From NCBI RefSeq assembly GCF_006716305.1, contig NZ_VFOU01000001.1, positions 744,001 through 808,000 of the forward strand: a stretch of 64,000 nt of DNA. The letters run 5' to 3'. The notes under the pieces are model-generated. The model was given only the letters and a program-made list of their open reading frames with translations, had not been told where the DNA came from and ran no database searches. This DNA comes from Enteractinococcus coprophilus. Its GTDB lineage: Bacteria; Actinomycetota; Actinomycetes; Actinomycetales; Micrococcaceae. Position numbers and translations under genes: made by a program. Numbering within the stretch: the first letter of the stretch is position 1; every line of letters begins with the position of its first letter. This document shows, piece after piece, positions 26,961-36,270 of the stretch.

Positions 26961-28037
26961 ATGTTACGCGCCCATACAGTCGCTCGACGAACCGTCGAAC
27001 TCAAAGACGAATCAGCACCTCAGCTGACTGCCGGTCATGCCCTCGTCCGTGTCCACCACGTTGCTCTATGCGGCACGGATCACACCATCTGGGACGATCA
27101 GTACGTCACCGAACTGCCGATTGTCCAAGGGCATGAATTCTCGGGTGTCATCGAAGCCATTGATGAAGACGCATCCACGTTGACTGTGGGAACCGCCGTC
27201 GCGATCAGCCCAATGGTCTATTGCGGCACGTGTGGACCTTGCCAGGCCGGTCGCTACAACGTGTGCGATACGATCTCCTGTTTAGGATGCTACGAAGACG
27301 GTGCCCTGACTGAAATCATCTCGATGCCGGTCGACAAGCTGCATCCGCTACCCGAAGGTATGCCGTTGCGGCTTGCGGCTTTGGGGGAACCAGGGTCGAT
27401 TGCGATGCAAGCCGTCAACCGGGGCACACCGGTCGCCGGTGAAACAGCCCTGGTTCTAGGGTGCGGACCAATCGGCCTTCTGGCCACACTGTTCTTGACT
27501 GAACGCGGCGTGAACGTCGTCGCGGCGGATCTCGATGAACACCGCATGGCCTTAGCCCGCCAATTCGGTGCAACTACAACGATCGCCGCGGGTACGAATC
27601 CTTTCCCCAACGCGAAGGACGCCCGGGTGCTGGCCGAGGCTTGCCCGATGGACGGGCCAACGCTTGTGATCGAGGCGACCGGTGTGCCCGTTAGCCTGGA
27701 AAACGCGATTCGGCTCGCAGCCCCCACTGCTCGCATTGTCCAAGTCGGCATTTCCACGGCGAGTGCTGCACTGTCGATGCGCGATGTGCCTTTCAAAGAA
27801 CTGGATATCCGCGGTAGCCGCAACTCACTGAACCTAATTCCTCAGGCACTGGAAATTCTCAATAAGCGCCAAGATCTGGCAGAGGCCTTGATTACCCACA
27901 CGTTCGATTTTCACCAGCTGGGTAAAGCTTTCGAAACCATGGAGGATCGTAGCGCGCAGGTCGGCAAGATCGTCATCGACATGCCAGTGACCACGGTCGC
28001 CGAACCCGCAGAACTTTTCGCAGAGGTGCATAACTGA
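26961..28037 (+). CDS. Zinc-dependent alcohol/polyol dehydrogenase (MDR superfamily)
   Basis: A 358-residue NAD(P)-dependent dehydrogenase of the threonine/sorbitol dehydrogenase type. The catalytic zinc ligands appear in VALCGTDHTIW and GHEFSGVIE. The structural-zinc lobe has four closely spaced cysteines in YCGTCGPCQAGRYNVC, with extra cysteines just after it (TISCLGC). The Rossmann motif is ALVLGCGPIGLLATLF at about residues 164-179. It overlaps the following flavoprotein start by one base (TGATG). Probable role: oxidation of a secondary hydroxyl of a cyclic or polyol substrate. Confidence 0.92.
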   Translation: MLRAHTVARRTVELKDESAPQLTAGHALVRVHHVALCGTDHTIWDDQYVTELPIVQGHEFSGVIEAIDEDASTLTVGTAVAISPMVYCGTCGPCQAGRYNVCDTISCLGCYEDGALTEIISMPVDKLHPLPEGMPLRLAALGEPGSIAMQAVNRGTPVAGETALVLGCGPIGLLATLFLTERGVNVVAADLDEHRMALARQFGATTTIAAGTNPFPNAKDARVLAEACPMDGPTLVIEATGVPVSLENAIRLAAPTARIVQVGISTASAALSMRDVPFKELDIRGSRNSLNLIPQALEILNKRQDLAEALITHTFDFHQLGKAFETMEDRSAQVGKIVIDMPVTTVAEPAELFAEVHN

Positions 28038-29674
28038 TGTCTCAAACATCTTCCTTTTACACTGCAGATCAGCTTAACGATTCGTACGATGTCGTGGTGA
28101 TGGGCTCAGGTGCCTCCGGTTTGACCGCAGCAGTCCGGGCCGCACATTCCGGCCTGCGAGTCGCTGTAGTCGAAAAAGCCGAGAAGCTCGGGGGAACTTC
28201 GGCTGCCGGTGGCGGGGTCATTTGGGCGCCAGCTAACCACCTGGGTGCAACTGCCGGCTATCAAGATTCAGAGCAAGATGGTATCGATTACTTGACCGCT
28301 GCCGCTGGCGACATCATGTCGGACAAAGACATCGCCTGGTACGTTCGCACCAGTGGTGCAGCTGTCAAGTTCCTTGATGAGCACACCCGCGTGGAACTGT
28401 TACCGCTGAGCCGTCCGGATTACCATATGGAATGGCCGGGCGCTGCAGCAGGTGGTCGCAGTCTTGACAATGCTGCCTTTCGCGCCGATGACTATCCAGA
28501 CATTGCCACAGTCATGCGTCAGCCAACTTACTTTCCGCTGCTCACCATGGTCGAACGTGACGACCTCGACGGCCTAGCACCAGATCCACAACTGTTGGCA
28601 GACCGTGCAGCTCAAGGGGTACGAACCATGGGTGGGGCCCTGGTTGGTTCGCTCACGGCTTCGGCCCTTGATGTCGGGGTCCATATAGCACTGAGCGCAC
28701 CCGTGACCAACTTGAGCCGCGGTGCGGAGGGTTGGCAGGTTACCGTGGCCGAAACCAAGGCCATCAGTGCTGCCGCCGTGGTCATTGCCTCGGGTGGCTT
28801 TGAGTACAACGAGCGCTTGCGAAAAACCTTCCTGCCCCTGGAGATCATCCCAATCGGTGCGCCATCTAATGAAGGTGAAGGACTTGAACTGGGCATGGCC
28901 GTCGGGGCGAGTCTGCTCGATATGAACGCCCTATGGGGTGTTCCCATTATCAACGCGGCGGGCCAAACCTATGACGGTAAACCCACCGGTCGTATGGGCA
29001 ATGTGGAGATGACCCTGCCGGGATCCATCACTGTCAACACGGCCGGACGCCGTTTCGTTAACGAGGCACTGAACTATCACGATGCCGCACGGGTGTTTGC
29101 TAATATCGACCCGCACACCGGCAAGGCACAGAATAACCCAGCCTGGCTCGTTTTCGACCACACCTTCATGTCGAAGTATCCGGTCGCCGGCTCCACACCA
29201 GGCCAGGCCCCAGAGTGGATGCTGCAGGCAGAAAGTCTCGATGCTTTGGCCGAACTTGCTGGTATTGAAGCAGAGCAATTAGTTGCTACCGTCGAAAAAT
29301 TCAACGACGACGCGCGACAGGGGATTGATAGCGAATTCGGCCGTGGCTCATCCGAACAGGATCGTCACCTGGGCGACTCTTCGGTGAAGCCCAACCCGTG
29401 TCTCTCGCCGTTGGAAACCGGACCGTATTATGCAGTGCCCCTGCATGCCGGCACCCTGGGCACTTCGGGTGGCTTGGCCACGAACCACGACGGACAAGTC
29501 CTAAATCGCCATCAACAGCCCATCGAAGGGTTATATGCGGCTGGCAACGTCTCCGGGGGTGTCTTCCGCAATACCTACCCGGGTGGTGGAGCAACCCTGG
29601 GATCGGGTATCACTCGAGCGTATGCCGTAGGCCGTAATCTTGCCCAGGTAATGGCCCCGGTGCCCGCTCCATAA
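28037..29674 (+). CDS. FAD-dependent dehydrogenase, KstD/fumarate-reductase-like (third copy)
   Basis: A 545-residue flavoprotein. The FAD motif VVMGSGASGLTAAVRAAHSG is at about residues 20-39, then VVEKAEKLGGTSAAGGG, VIASGGFEYNERLRKTFLP and the C-terminal YAAGNVSGGVFRNTYPGGG followed by LGSGITRAYAVGRN. It is shorter than the other two copies and less similar around the middle, so it is probably a paralogue with its own substrate rather than a recent duplicate. The start overlaps the alcohol dehydrogenase stop. A strong hairpin follows 34 bp after its stop, so it ends the operon. Confidence 0.87.
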   Translation: MSQTSSFYTADQLNDSYDVVVMGSGASGLTAAVRAAHSGLRVAVVEKAEKLGGTSAAGGGVIWAPANHLGATAGYQDSEQDGIDYLTAAAGDIMSDKDIAWYVRTSGAAVKFLDEHTRVELLPLSRPDYHMEWPGAAAGGRSLDNAAFRADDYPDIATVMRQPTYFPLLTMVERDDLDGLAPDPQLLADRAAQGVRTMGGALVGSLTASALDVGVHIALSAPVTNLSRGAEGWQVTVAETKAISAAAVVIASGGFEYNERLRKTFLPLEIIPIGAPSNEGEGLELGMAVGASLLDMNALWGVPIINAAGQTYDGKPTGRMGNVEMTLPGSITVNTAGRRFVNEALNYHDAARVFANIDPHTGKAQNNPAWLVFDHTFMSKYPVAGSTPGQAPEWMLQAESLDALAELAGIEAEQLVATVEKFNDDARQGIDSEFGRGSSEQDRHLGDSSVKPNPCLSPLETGPYYAVPLHAGTLGTSGGLATNHDGQVLNRHQQPIEGLYAAGNVSGGVFRNTYPGGGATLGSGITRAYAVGRNLAQVMAPVPAP

Positions 29675-29707
29675 GAGTAGAGCCCCCCTGACAGAAACTT
29701 CCATCTT

Positions 29708-29742
29708 CAAGCCTCGATGAGCATGTTGCTTATCGAGGCTTG
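29708..29742 (+). terminator. Strong hairpin terminator of the catabolic operon
   Basis: CAAGCCTCGATGAGCA and TGCTTATCGAGGCTTG form a 16-bp stem with a single G-T mismatch around a 3-base loop, 34 bp after the flavoprotein stop. The stem is very stable, although the tail is G-rich rather than U-rich. Confidence 0.65.
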
Positions 29743-29867
29743 GAATGGGGTGAGATGAAGAGGCTTGATCTTCTGACGTCCGAGGAGTCCACAAGAGTCC
29801 GTTAGGCAGCGGCCTACTGGGGTCCTCTGCCTACCGTTTATCTCAAGGAGCCGTGATTGAAGAGTGC

Positions 29868-32142
29868 TTAGCTTTGTGATGTGCTTCTACGACGCAGCAA
29901 CATGGTTATCGCTCCGAGGATGACCGCAGTGACACCGGCTGCGATCAGCCAGAGCACCCCAGCACCGGTGCGAGCGAGATTGTCGGCGTTGGTGTCGTCG
30001 TCCATACCAACGGCCTCAAATGGTGACTCGGTCGGCTCGGTCATCGGGTCAGTTTCGACATCGGTGAGTTCTTCAGTTGGAGAAGCGCTGGGCTCCTCCC
30101 TTGGAGCAACGGTCGGTTCCGTAGTCGGCTCGTCAGTTGGTTCGGCACTAGGCGCAGGTGTCTCTGCTTCGGCGCGAGCGGTGAGCCACTGGTCTTCATC
30201 GAGGGGTTCGGTCACGAGGCGGGTTTCGCCAATGCAGCCGTTCCAGCCGTCGGTGAGCGCTTCGCCCCACAGGCCAGCGCCGAGGATCTATGGTTTGGCG
30301 TCGTCGTGCTGAATGCCGGTGACGTTGAGGACGTTGCGCAGAATTGGGACGCCGTCCAAGTACATGGTCACGGTCTGGTCTGCGGGATCATTGACCACGG
30401 CAACGTGCACCCATTCGGCCCTCGGTACTTGGTGCGACCAGTTCGAAGAACTGGCCAGCTGATTCGACCTGGCGGACCATTACAGTTCTTGCAGGTTGGA
30501 GAACGCAAGGTTCACGGGCATATTCAAGCCGTCACCTGCGGTGATGTTCTCGCGCTGACCCATCCGGCTCAAGGCTTTCATCGAAGGGTTGAGCTGGGCG
30601 GTCCAATTTTCGTCCACGCGGATGAAGGTTTCTGCGGTGTAACCTTTGTCGAAGGTTTCAGCATTGACGGCAGCGTCGTCGTCGGCGTTGAAGTAGTTCA
30701 GACGGGAAACATCGCGGCCGCCGAAGTGTTTGTCAGCGTTGGCAAAGCACGCGGCCGCACCATCCGAGGACAGCGGGTGCAAGGTGTCAGCGAAGGTCAC
30801 ATCGGCTTCTTGCGCACCGTTGATACCCTCCTGACGGGTGAAGTGTTGCTCGGCGGTGACTTCCGGAATGATCTCACCGGTTGCAATCACGCTGCCATCG
30901 TGCTGATCTAGTTCACCCGGACGCCAGTGAGCGGCGGTGGACTCGAGCGCAGGATAATCATCCCGGTGGCGCGGCAGGTCTGCTGCTTCGGGTTTATATG
31001 GGACAAAGCTTTTGGACACCCGCTCTACGTCGCGGTCGGCCAGGGGCAGTTCATCGGCCGTACCTGCAGTGAAGACCGTGTTGAATCCCGCGAAACGTTC
31101 GGCAAAGTTGAAGCCCAGGGTCCAACTATCGGGCTCATTGTTCAGCAACAGGTGGTCGAACGACGTCAGGGTGTCATACGGTTTGACGTCAACCCACGGC
31201 GAGAACGCAGCCAGTTGGAGCTGATCGTTCGTCAGGTCAAATTCGAGTAAGCCCAGCAGGCCGTTGCCGCCTTGGTATGCCATCTGATAATCCATCAGAA
31301 TCTCAACGACCTCGTTGCCGGCGTCATTCTGTTGGATCCGGTAACCGACGCCGTGGTTGTGCCCCGACAGTGTCAGGAAAATCTGGTCGTGCTCTGCAAT
31401 CAGGTAATCCCACAGGTGCTGACCGTATTCGGTGTCGGTGACCTGGCTGCGGTCTTGCGACAGCCCAACGTATTCGTGCGCAGTCAAGATCGCTGGCAGG
31501 CTTGGATGTTCGTTGAGCATCTTGGATGCCCACTCCAGTGTCTCATCGCTGGCATGATATTCCAGGGCCAGGATCAGGAACTGCTGGCTTTCCGCTTCGA
31601 AGATATGGTACTCACTGAGCTCATCCGGTGATCGGCCACCAAAGGTGAGTTGCTCAGCTGCTCGAGACGTTGGGAAGGTGCCGACGGTAGGGCACCGAGC
31701 CATCTGAGGTCAGGTCGTGGTTCCCCGGCAGAATGGAGTATGGCAGATCGCCGTCTTCCAGGTTCTGCCTCGTCGCATCGGCAACCGGCCATTCGGCTGG
31801 CACATACGCCTGTTCGACGACGTCGCCCAGGTGCGTTACAAACGGCATGTGCAGCTCATCAGTAGTGTCGGCCAGCCAGGAAGTCTGCGTTTCGAATGGC
31901 TCTGAGCCGTAGCGCGCATTGAACAGATCGCCGGTTTCCTGGGTGGCATAGCGCGAGTAGAACTGGGTATCGGACGGGATACCCAGGCTAAAGCGAGATG
32001 TCAGATCCTGGTGCTGCCATGTTGAATCATCGGGTACAACGGTCGCAGAGACCGCCGAGGTTGAAAATAGCGCTGTGACAGCTATGCTGGCGCACGCGCT
32101 CGCTGCGATCCATCCGCGGCGAGTAGTGAAACTAGAGAGCAC
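29868..32142 (-). pseudogene. Broken LARTG-anchored calcineurin-like metallophosphoesterase
   Basis: One gene is readable in three pieces. The N-terminal part starts at a GTG (32142) after GGAG and has a signal peptide and the metallophosphoesterase motifs THLGDVVEQ and ILPGNHDL. One extra base near 31680 shifts the frame; removing it joins PYRR to TFPTSRAAEQL. The middle part (to 30483) carries LTAHEYVG and LSGHNHGVG. In the same frame a TAA (30480-30482) and a TAG (30288-30290) interrupt a lectin-like C-terminal region containing VTMYLDGVPILRNVLN and GAGLWGEAL. The last part is a Thr/Pro/Glu-rich stalk, then LARTG, a membrane helix and RRR, a class E sortase signal. Intact homologues would be secreted, wall-linked phosphoesterases. 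Three separate lesions argue for decay rather than sequencing error. Confidence 0.82.
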
Positions 32143-32370
32143 AGTACTCCAAGGTGAAAGCAAAGGGTTTTCGTATATGAAAAGTACTGTGGCCAAGTTC
32201 GGTAGATTTTGGCTAATTTGACGCCCCGGGACGGCCAACCTCACGTGAACCGGCTTGTGATTGCGGGCTTGACTGATCGGTTACAGTTAGGAAGTTCCCG
32301 TGCTGGAGGGTTCACGGCACGGATCGGTGCAGCATGAGCGCTGTTCGTGGAGACGTCGGTTAGCTACATT

Positions 32371-32415
32371 GAAGGAGGCGCAGGGAGTCTTTTATAGCTC
32401 ACCTGTGCCTCCTTC
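32371..32415 (-). terminator. Hairpin downstream of the cupin gene
   Basis: GAAGGAGGCGCAGG and CCTGTGCCTCCTTC form a 14-bp stem with one G-T mismatch and a 17-base loop. It begins 30 bp beyond the cupin stop on the minus strand. The rest of the 303-bp gap to the broken phosphoesterase gene (32143-32445) shows nothing else I can support. Confidence 0.5.
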
Positions 32416-32445
32416 GGTTTAGATCTACATAGGCTCAGTGGATGT

Positions 32446-32862
32446 TTAACTGCTCACGGTCTCGCCCCGTGTGGCCATGGCTTTTTGATAGCTTTCAAAC
32501 CTGGTGAAATCGAATTCACCGGGAGGTCCCCAAACAATGACGACGACCAGTGGTTCTTCCGACGAAGGATTGACGAGATCGTGTTCTGCGCCCACGGGGC
32601 TTAGAAAGGAGTCGCCTTTTTGGAGCTGGTATTTCTCTCCTTCTTGGTTAATTTCTGCCGTTCCCGAGACGACGATGTATAGCTCTTCTAGCTCTGGTTC
32701 ATCATGAGTGTGCATCCCCTCGGTAGCGCCGGGTTCTAGGACCCAGGTCTGCACTGCCACCGGAAGTCGCGTTATTCCAGCAAAATGGTGATCTATAGTC
32801 ATTCGTCCTAGGCCGCCATGTAACGACAGATCAAATGCGTGTTCGTTCTTCTTTTCCAACAT
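32446..32862 (-). CDS. Cupin-domain protein
   Basis: A 138-residue single-domain cupin. Motif 1 is GMHTHDEPELEELYIV, with two His and the Glu that usually bind a metal, and motif 2 is GDSFLSPVGAEHDLVN with the last His. AAGGAG lies 8 bases before the ATG. It follows the AtoE-type transporter gene by 48 bp on the same strand and is probably co-transcribed. Cupins of this size act as small metal-dependent isomerases, dioxygenases or sensors; the reaction here cannot be read from sequence. Confidence 0.85.
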   Translation of the reverse strand: MLEKKNEHAFDLSLHGGLGRMTIDHHFAGITRLPVAVQTWVLEPGATEGMHTHDEPELEELYIVVSGTAEINQEGEKYQLQKGDSFLSPVGAEHDLVNPSSEEPLVVVIVWGPPGEFDFTRFESYQKAMATRGETVSS

Positions 32863-32910
32863 GATATGTGCTCCTTTTGTAGCGTGATTAGACGATCGTG
32901 ATGCTGATGT

Positions 32911-34308
32911 TTAGATAATGAAAGTGCCGACGACAAACAATATGCCGAGAAATGCAATGCCAGAGGTCACGAGCACGGCCGTTGTATACCCGAGGATGTC
33001 GCGGATTCGAAGGCCTGCGATTGCTAGCAAGGGTAAGGCCCAAAATGGCTGAATCATATTCGTCCACTGGTCGCCGTAGGCAACGGCCATGATGACAATA
33101 GCGGGGTCTACACCTGATGCTGCAGCGGCGTCGAGCATGAGAGGCCCCTGTACGGCAAACTGTCCACCTCCCGAGGGGACAGCCATGTTTACGAGGCCAG
33201 CTGACAGGAATGCGACGATTGGAAGCATCTCTGGTGACGCGAATTGAATAAACCAACCGGATATCACTGCCATGAGCCCAGTACCAGACATGACCCCCAG
33301 GATCCCTGCATACAACGGGAACTGAAGAAGTATTTCGCCTACGTTTGTAGCTGCGCTGCGAGCTAGCTGAATAACTTCAACGGGGCTTCTCACCAGTAAG
33401 AATACGAGGGCCAAAAAGGTCCAGTTGACGATGTCGAGAATAAGTTCGCCACCCGTTGCAAAATACTGGATGACGTACAACATGAGGATAACTCCCAGGA
33501 CCAGGGTGAAGATCCTGCTCGAATCTAACCGCTCCGCAGGAGTCTTTTCTGATTCCTGTGCCTTTGTCGTTTCTTCTACTATCTCACCCGAAAACGGTAT
33601 GACTTTTACTCCCCTTGGAGCGATAGCGTACAAGGTGGCTGCCACTACCGCGATGACAATGAGAATGGCGACTAGGTTCCAGCTGGAATAGATAGTTTCG
33701 CTTGTCGAAAGTGGTTGACCGAGGTGTTCCGCCAGGAACGACCCTGGGGTTGCAGCAGTCAGTGGACCGACCCCTGTGTACCCCATGTGTTGAACGATGA
33801 ACCCAGAGAAACCTGAAGCCACTAACATCGGGAAGTGAGCTTGAATCGAGCGTCGTTTCGCCTCTTCTCCGACTTTTCGTGCCATCAGCCCACCAACGAC
33901 GAGTCCCAGTCCCCACGTCACTAGCGAAGCCATAGCGGCTAACAAGAACACGAATAAGTACGCTTGCATCGGGGTGTTCGGAACTCGAGCGAGCCAAGTC
34001 AGCAAGCGACTAAAAGGTTTTGTGTGCGCCAGCATGAAGCCCAGAAATAGCATGAGGGCCATCTGAGTCATAAATTCGAGTAGGCCGGAAAGACCCGTAC
34101 CCCACTCCTGGAGGACCTCTGAGGGACTGCTCGGGGTCAACCAGAGCGCCATGAGAAGCACAGCCACCGTCAGTCCGATAGCAAATATGAGGGCCGACGG
34201 AATGAGTCGTTCCACAACTTTGTTTAACGGCTCCATCATTTTACTAATGATTGTGCGCCTTGGTGGCATAATCTTAATCGGAGTTTTTTCTTTATTGGCA
34301 ATCGTCAC
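32911..34308 (-). CDS. Short-chain fatty acid transporter, AtoE family
   Basis: A 465-residue membrane protein with about 12 hydrophobic segments. The N-terminal region LERLIPSALIFA-like VERLIPSALIFAIGLT, MLFLGFMLAHTKPFSRLL, the conserved MARKVGEEAKRR after WGLGLVVGG, and SGGGQFAVQGPLMLDAA match the SCFA/AtoE family that takes up short-chain fatty acids such as acetoacetate and butyrate. Its pairing with a PucR-type regulator upstream and a cupin downstream is unusual. A functional link with the acetoacetyl-CoA synthetase-like gene at 1189 is possible, but the distance is 30 kb. Confidence 0.88.
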   Translation of the reverse strand: MTIANKEKTPIKIMPPRRTIISKMMEPLNKVVERLIPSALIFAIGLTVAVLLMALWLTPSSPSEVLQEWGTGLSGLLEFMTQMALMLFLGFMLAHTKPFSRLLTWLARVPNTPMQAYLFVFLLAAMASLVTWGLGLVVGGLMARKVGEEAKRRSIQAHFPMLVASGFSGFIVQHMGYTGVGPLTAATPGSFLAEHLGQPLSTSETIYSSWNLVAILIVIAVVAATLYAIAPRGVKVIPFSGEIVEETTKAQESEKTPAERLDSSRIFTLVLGVILMLYVIQYFATGGELILDIVNWTFLALVFLLVRSPVEVIQLARSAATNVGEILLQFPLYAGILGVMSGTGLMAVISGWFIQFASPEMLPIVAFLSAGLVNMAVPSGGGQFAVQGPLMLDAAAASGVDPAIVIMAVAYGDQWTNMIQPFWALPLLAIAGLRIRDILGYTTAVLVTSGIAFLGILFVVGTFII

Positions 34309-34721
34309 TAGAGCATCCTTAACTGATAGAGGCGTGAGAGTAGTTTGTAGAGGCGTTCGAAGTAGAACGATTGACGGACAGTGACCGCAGCTCGATGTAT
34401 CTCATGTTATTTTCTCTAGATCTGGCCTATCACGAACTTCTCGTGAGCTAGTGATGCACCCGCTGGCTGGTTTCTCCTATTGGAGGCCATGCTGGGAGTT
34501 CGGGTGACATGAGTAAATGACTTTGAGGGGTCTATGGGCCGGTAGCGTCGTGAAGGGTGAAAACGTAGGTCAGGCCGTCTTTGCTCAATCATGCGTAGAT
34601 CCTTTACGCGTAGAAGTATGACCGTAAGTCGATGTGTGTGACTTGGGTCACTTTTGATGTATGACTGAGCTTAGGCTGCGGGTCGGAGACGGAGCCACGT
34701 CCATTCGTATGAACTTCGGAG
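34309..34721. promoter_or_regulatory. Control region of the transporter, with a 17-bp dyad
   Basis: This 413-bp gap holds the promoter of the AtoE-type gene. A dyad TCACGA-ACTTC-TCGTGA at 34430-34446, 122 bp upstream of the transporter start, is a candidate site for the PucR-type regulator encoded next door. A smaller dyad CTCC-TATT-GGAG lies near 34475. No coding sequence is supported. Confidence 0.4.
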
Positions 34722-35924
34722 CTAGTTTTCCTCTGAATGTAGGAAGGCACGTAGGGAAGTTTCAAGGAACTTGATAAGGGCAGTCCCGATGTGAAGTGCT
34801 AATCGCTCGTCCCCATTTTTCAGATCGTAACCAGTCAGTTCTTCAATGCGTGCAAGTCGGTAGTAGAGGGTCGTGCGATGGATACGAAGGCGATTGGAAG
34901 TCTTGCTTATATCGCCAGCTTCTTGAGAGAAAACAGAGGCCGTTTTGATGAGATCTGCACCAGTTCCTGTTGTGCGTAGCTGGGTAACCTCTGATGGTAT
35001 GACCCGAGTTGGGTCTTCCAGAGTAGCTTCAAGCAGAAGACCAAAGTAACCAGTATCAGACCACGACGCAACGAATCGCCCCCACTCGAATGCGGTGTAG
35101 GCGGCCAGGGTTGCTTGAGTGACTAACCTTTCAATGTCACCTAACCGCCCCCAATCGCTGTGACCGAAAGCTATGTCCAGGGTTTCGTGATCTTTCAGAT
35201 CGTGGCTCTGAGACATACGGATGTTCTGTGGTGGTTGCCCTGAAGGGAATCGTAAGAGGGTTATCGCGAGGTCTCCGCGCGCTGCTGCAGGCAAGCGCGA
35301 GACTCTGCGGTCAAGCGTGGACTGCGCAGCGAAGTCATCCAGGCTTTGAGCATGAACAGCATCCTTAAGCTGGAGAGCGGGGGCATACGACGTGACGACC
35401 GCTACTTGGCTGCTCAGATCAATTGTTTGATCGCTCCAAAGTTGCTGCATAGTGCGACGACGGGAACGGATAATTTGCTGTGGCAAAGAAATCCACATCT
35501 CCGAATCCTGTCGTGGCGTTCTGGGCGTGAGATGGGTGAGAGCTTCCGTAAGCAAGGGGAGGGTCTGTGCAATGAGACGGTCTTCTGCTTTCGTAGCATC
35601 ACCAATCAGCCAGAGGTAGCCCACGCAGGTTTCGTCTTCTTGAACCGGGTAGCACCTTCGGCGAGAGATCCCCAATGATTGATTGGCTGGCACTTCAATC
35701 GGACCCACACAATCTGCCGCATCTACGAAACTAAATAAGTACTCGGAAGCCTCAGGACTCAGTTCGCGCGATAGCAGGACCTTCATTCGCAGATCATCAA
35801 GGTCACCAAAGTGGCGGCTAGACGTGAGATAGTGGCGTGACCGATCGTCAATGGACACTGACCGGCGTAAACTTTCTGCCAGTTGATTGACTAGGTGCTG
35901 AATATCGTCGTTTCTTGGAGGCAT
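34722..35924 (-). CDS. PucR/CdaR-type helix-turn-helix transcriptional regulator
   Basis: A 400-residue cytoplasmic regulator. The C-terminal about 70 residues form the PucR-type helix-turn-helix: AGDISKTSNRLRIHRTTLYY followed by RLARIEELTGYDL. The N-terminal part (about 1-280) is a sensor region without a clear metal or nucleotide motif; it resembles the GGDEF-like/XylR-like part of PucR proteins. It lies 413 bp upstream of the AtoE-type transporter in the same direction and probably activates that operon when the transported acid is present. Confidence 0.88.
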   Translation of the reverse strand: MPPRNDDIQHLVNQLAESLRRSVSIDDRSRHYLTSSRHFGDLDDLRMKVLLSRELSPEASEYLFSFVDAADCVGPIEVPANQSLGISRRRCYPVQEDETCVGYLWLIGDATKAEDRLIAQTLPLLTEALTHLTPRTPRQDSEMWISLPQQIIRSRRRTMQQLWSDQTIDLSSQVAVVTSYAPALQLKDAVHAQSLDDFAAQSTLDRRVSRLPAAARGDLAITLLRFPSGQPPQNIRMSQSHDLKDHETLDIAFGHSDWGRLGDIERLVTQATLAAYTAFEWGRFVASWSDTGYFGLLLEATLEDPTRVIPSEVTQLRTTGTGADLIKTASVFSQEAGDISKTSNRLRIHRTTLYYRLARIEELTGYDLKNGDERLALHIGTALIKFLETSLRAFLHSEEN

Positions 35925-36270
35925 GGGTCTTCCAGGGCTTTCCAGGTTATCAATGAAAGGTAGAGAGGCACCTTCACAAGTTATGCCTCGCCTTACCGTA
36001 GTCTAGGGTTCACTGCAGCTTGTGCTCCGCAGCTGAGCAGAGCTGCAAGATACCGCACTCTTTATATTGGCATGAGCCGGCCTGTGCTGGAATGAGTTGT
36101 GGAATGCGATTTTCTGCAGGTAAACCGTGCCTGCGCTGGTCCGCAAAACTTTCATAGTTTTCGCACGCTAAAAGCAGAGAAGCTGAGACTGAAATTGCGC
36201 CTCCACGTGGTCTACGATCGCTGCTAATCTAAGGTGAACACTTCGCTGGACATTTTGATGAGGTTCGTTG
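35925..36270. other. Divergent promoter region of the PucR-type and NhaC genes
   Basis: No gene is seen in this 346-bp gap. It has a hairpin-like GCAGCT...AGCTGC pair (36015-36046) and a 17-bp dyad AAAACT-TTCAT-AGTTTT at 36145-36161. Either could be regulatory; neither matches a known operator. Confidence 0.35.

Noticed and set aside
30306-30911. A 201-codon plus-strand open frame
   Set aside because: It is antisense to the broken metallophosphoesterase, whose minus-strand frame carries clear motifs on both sides.
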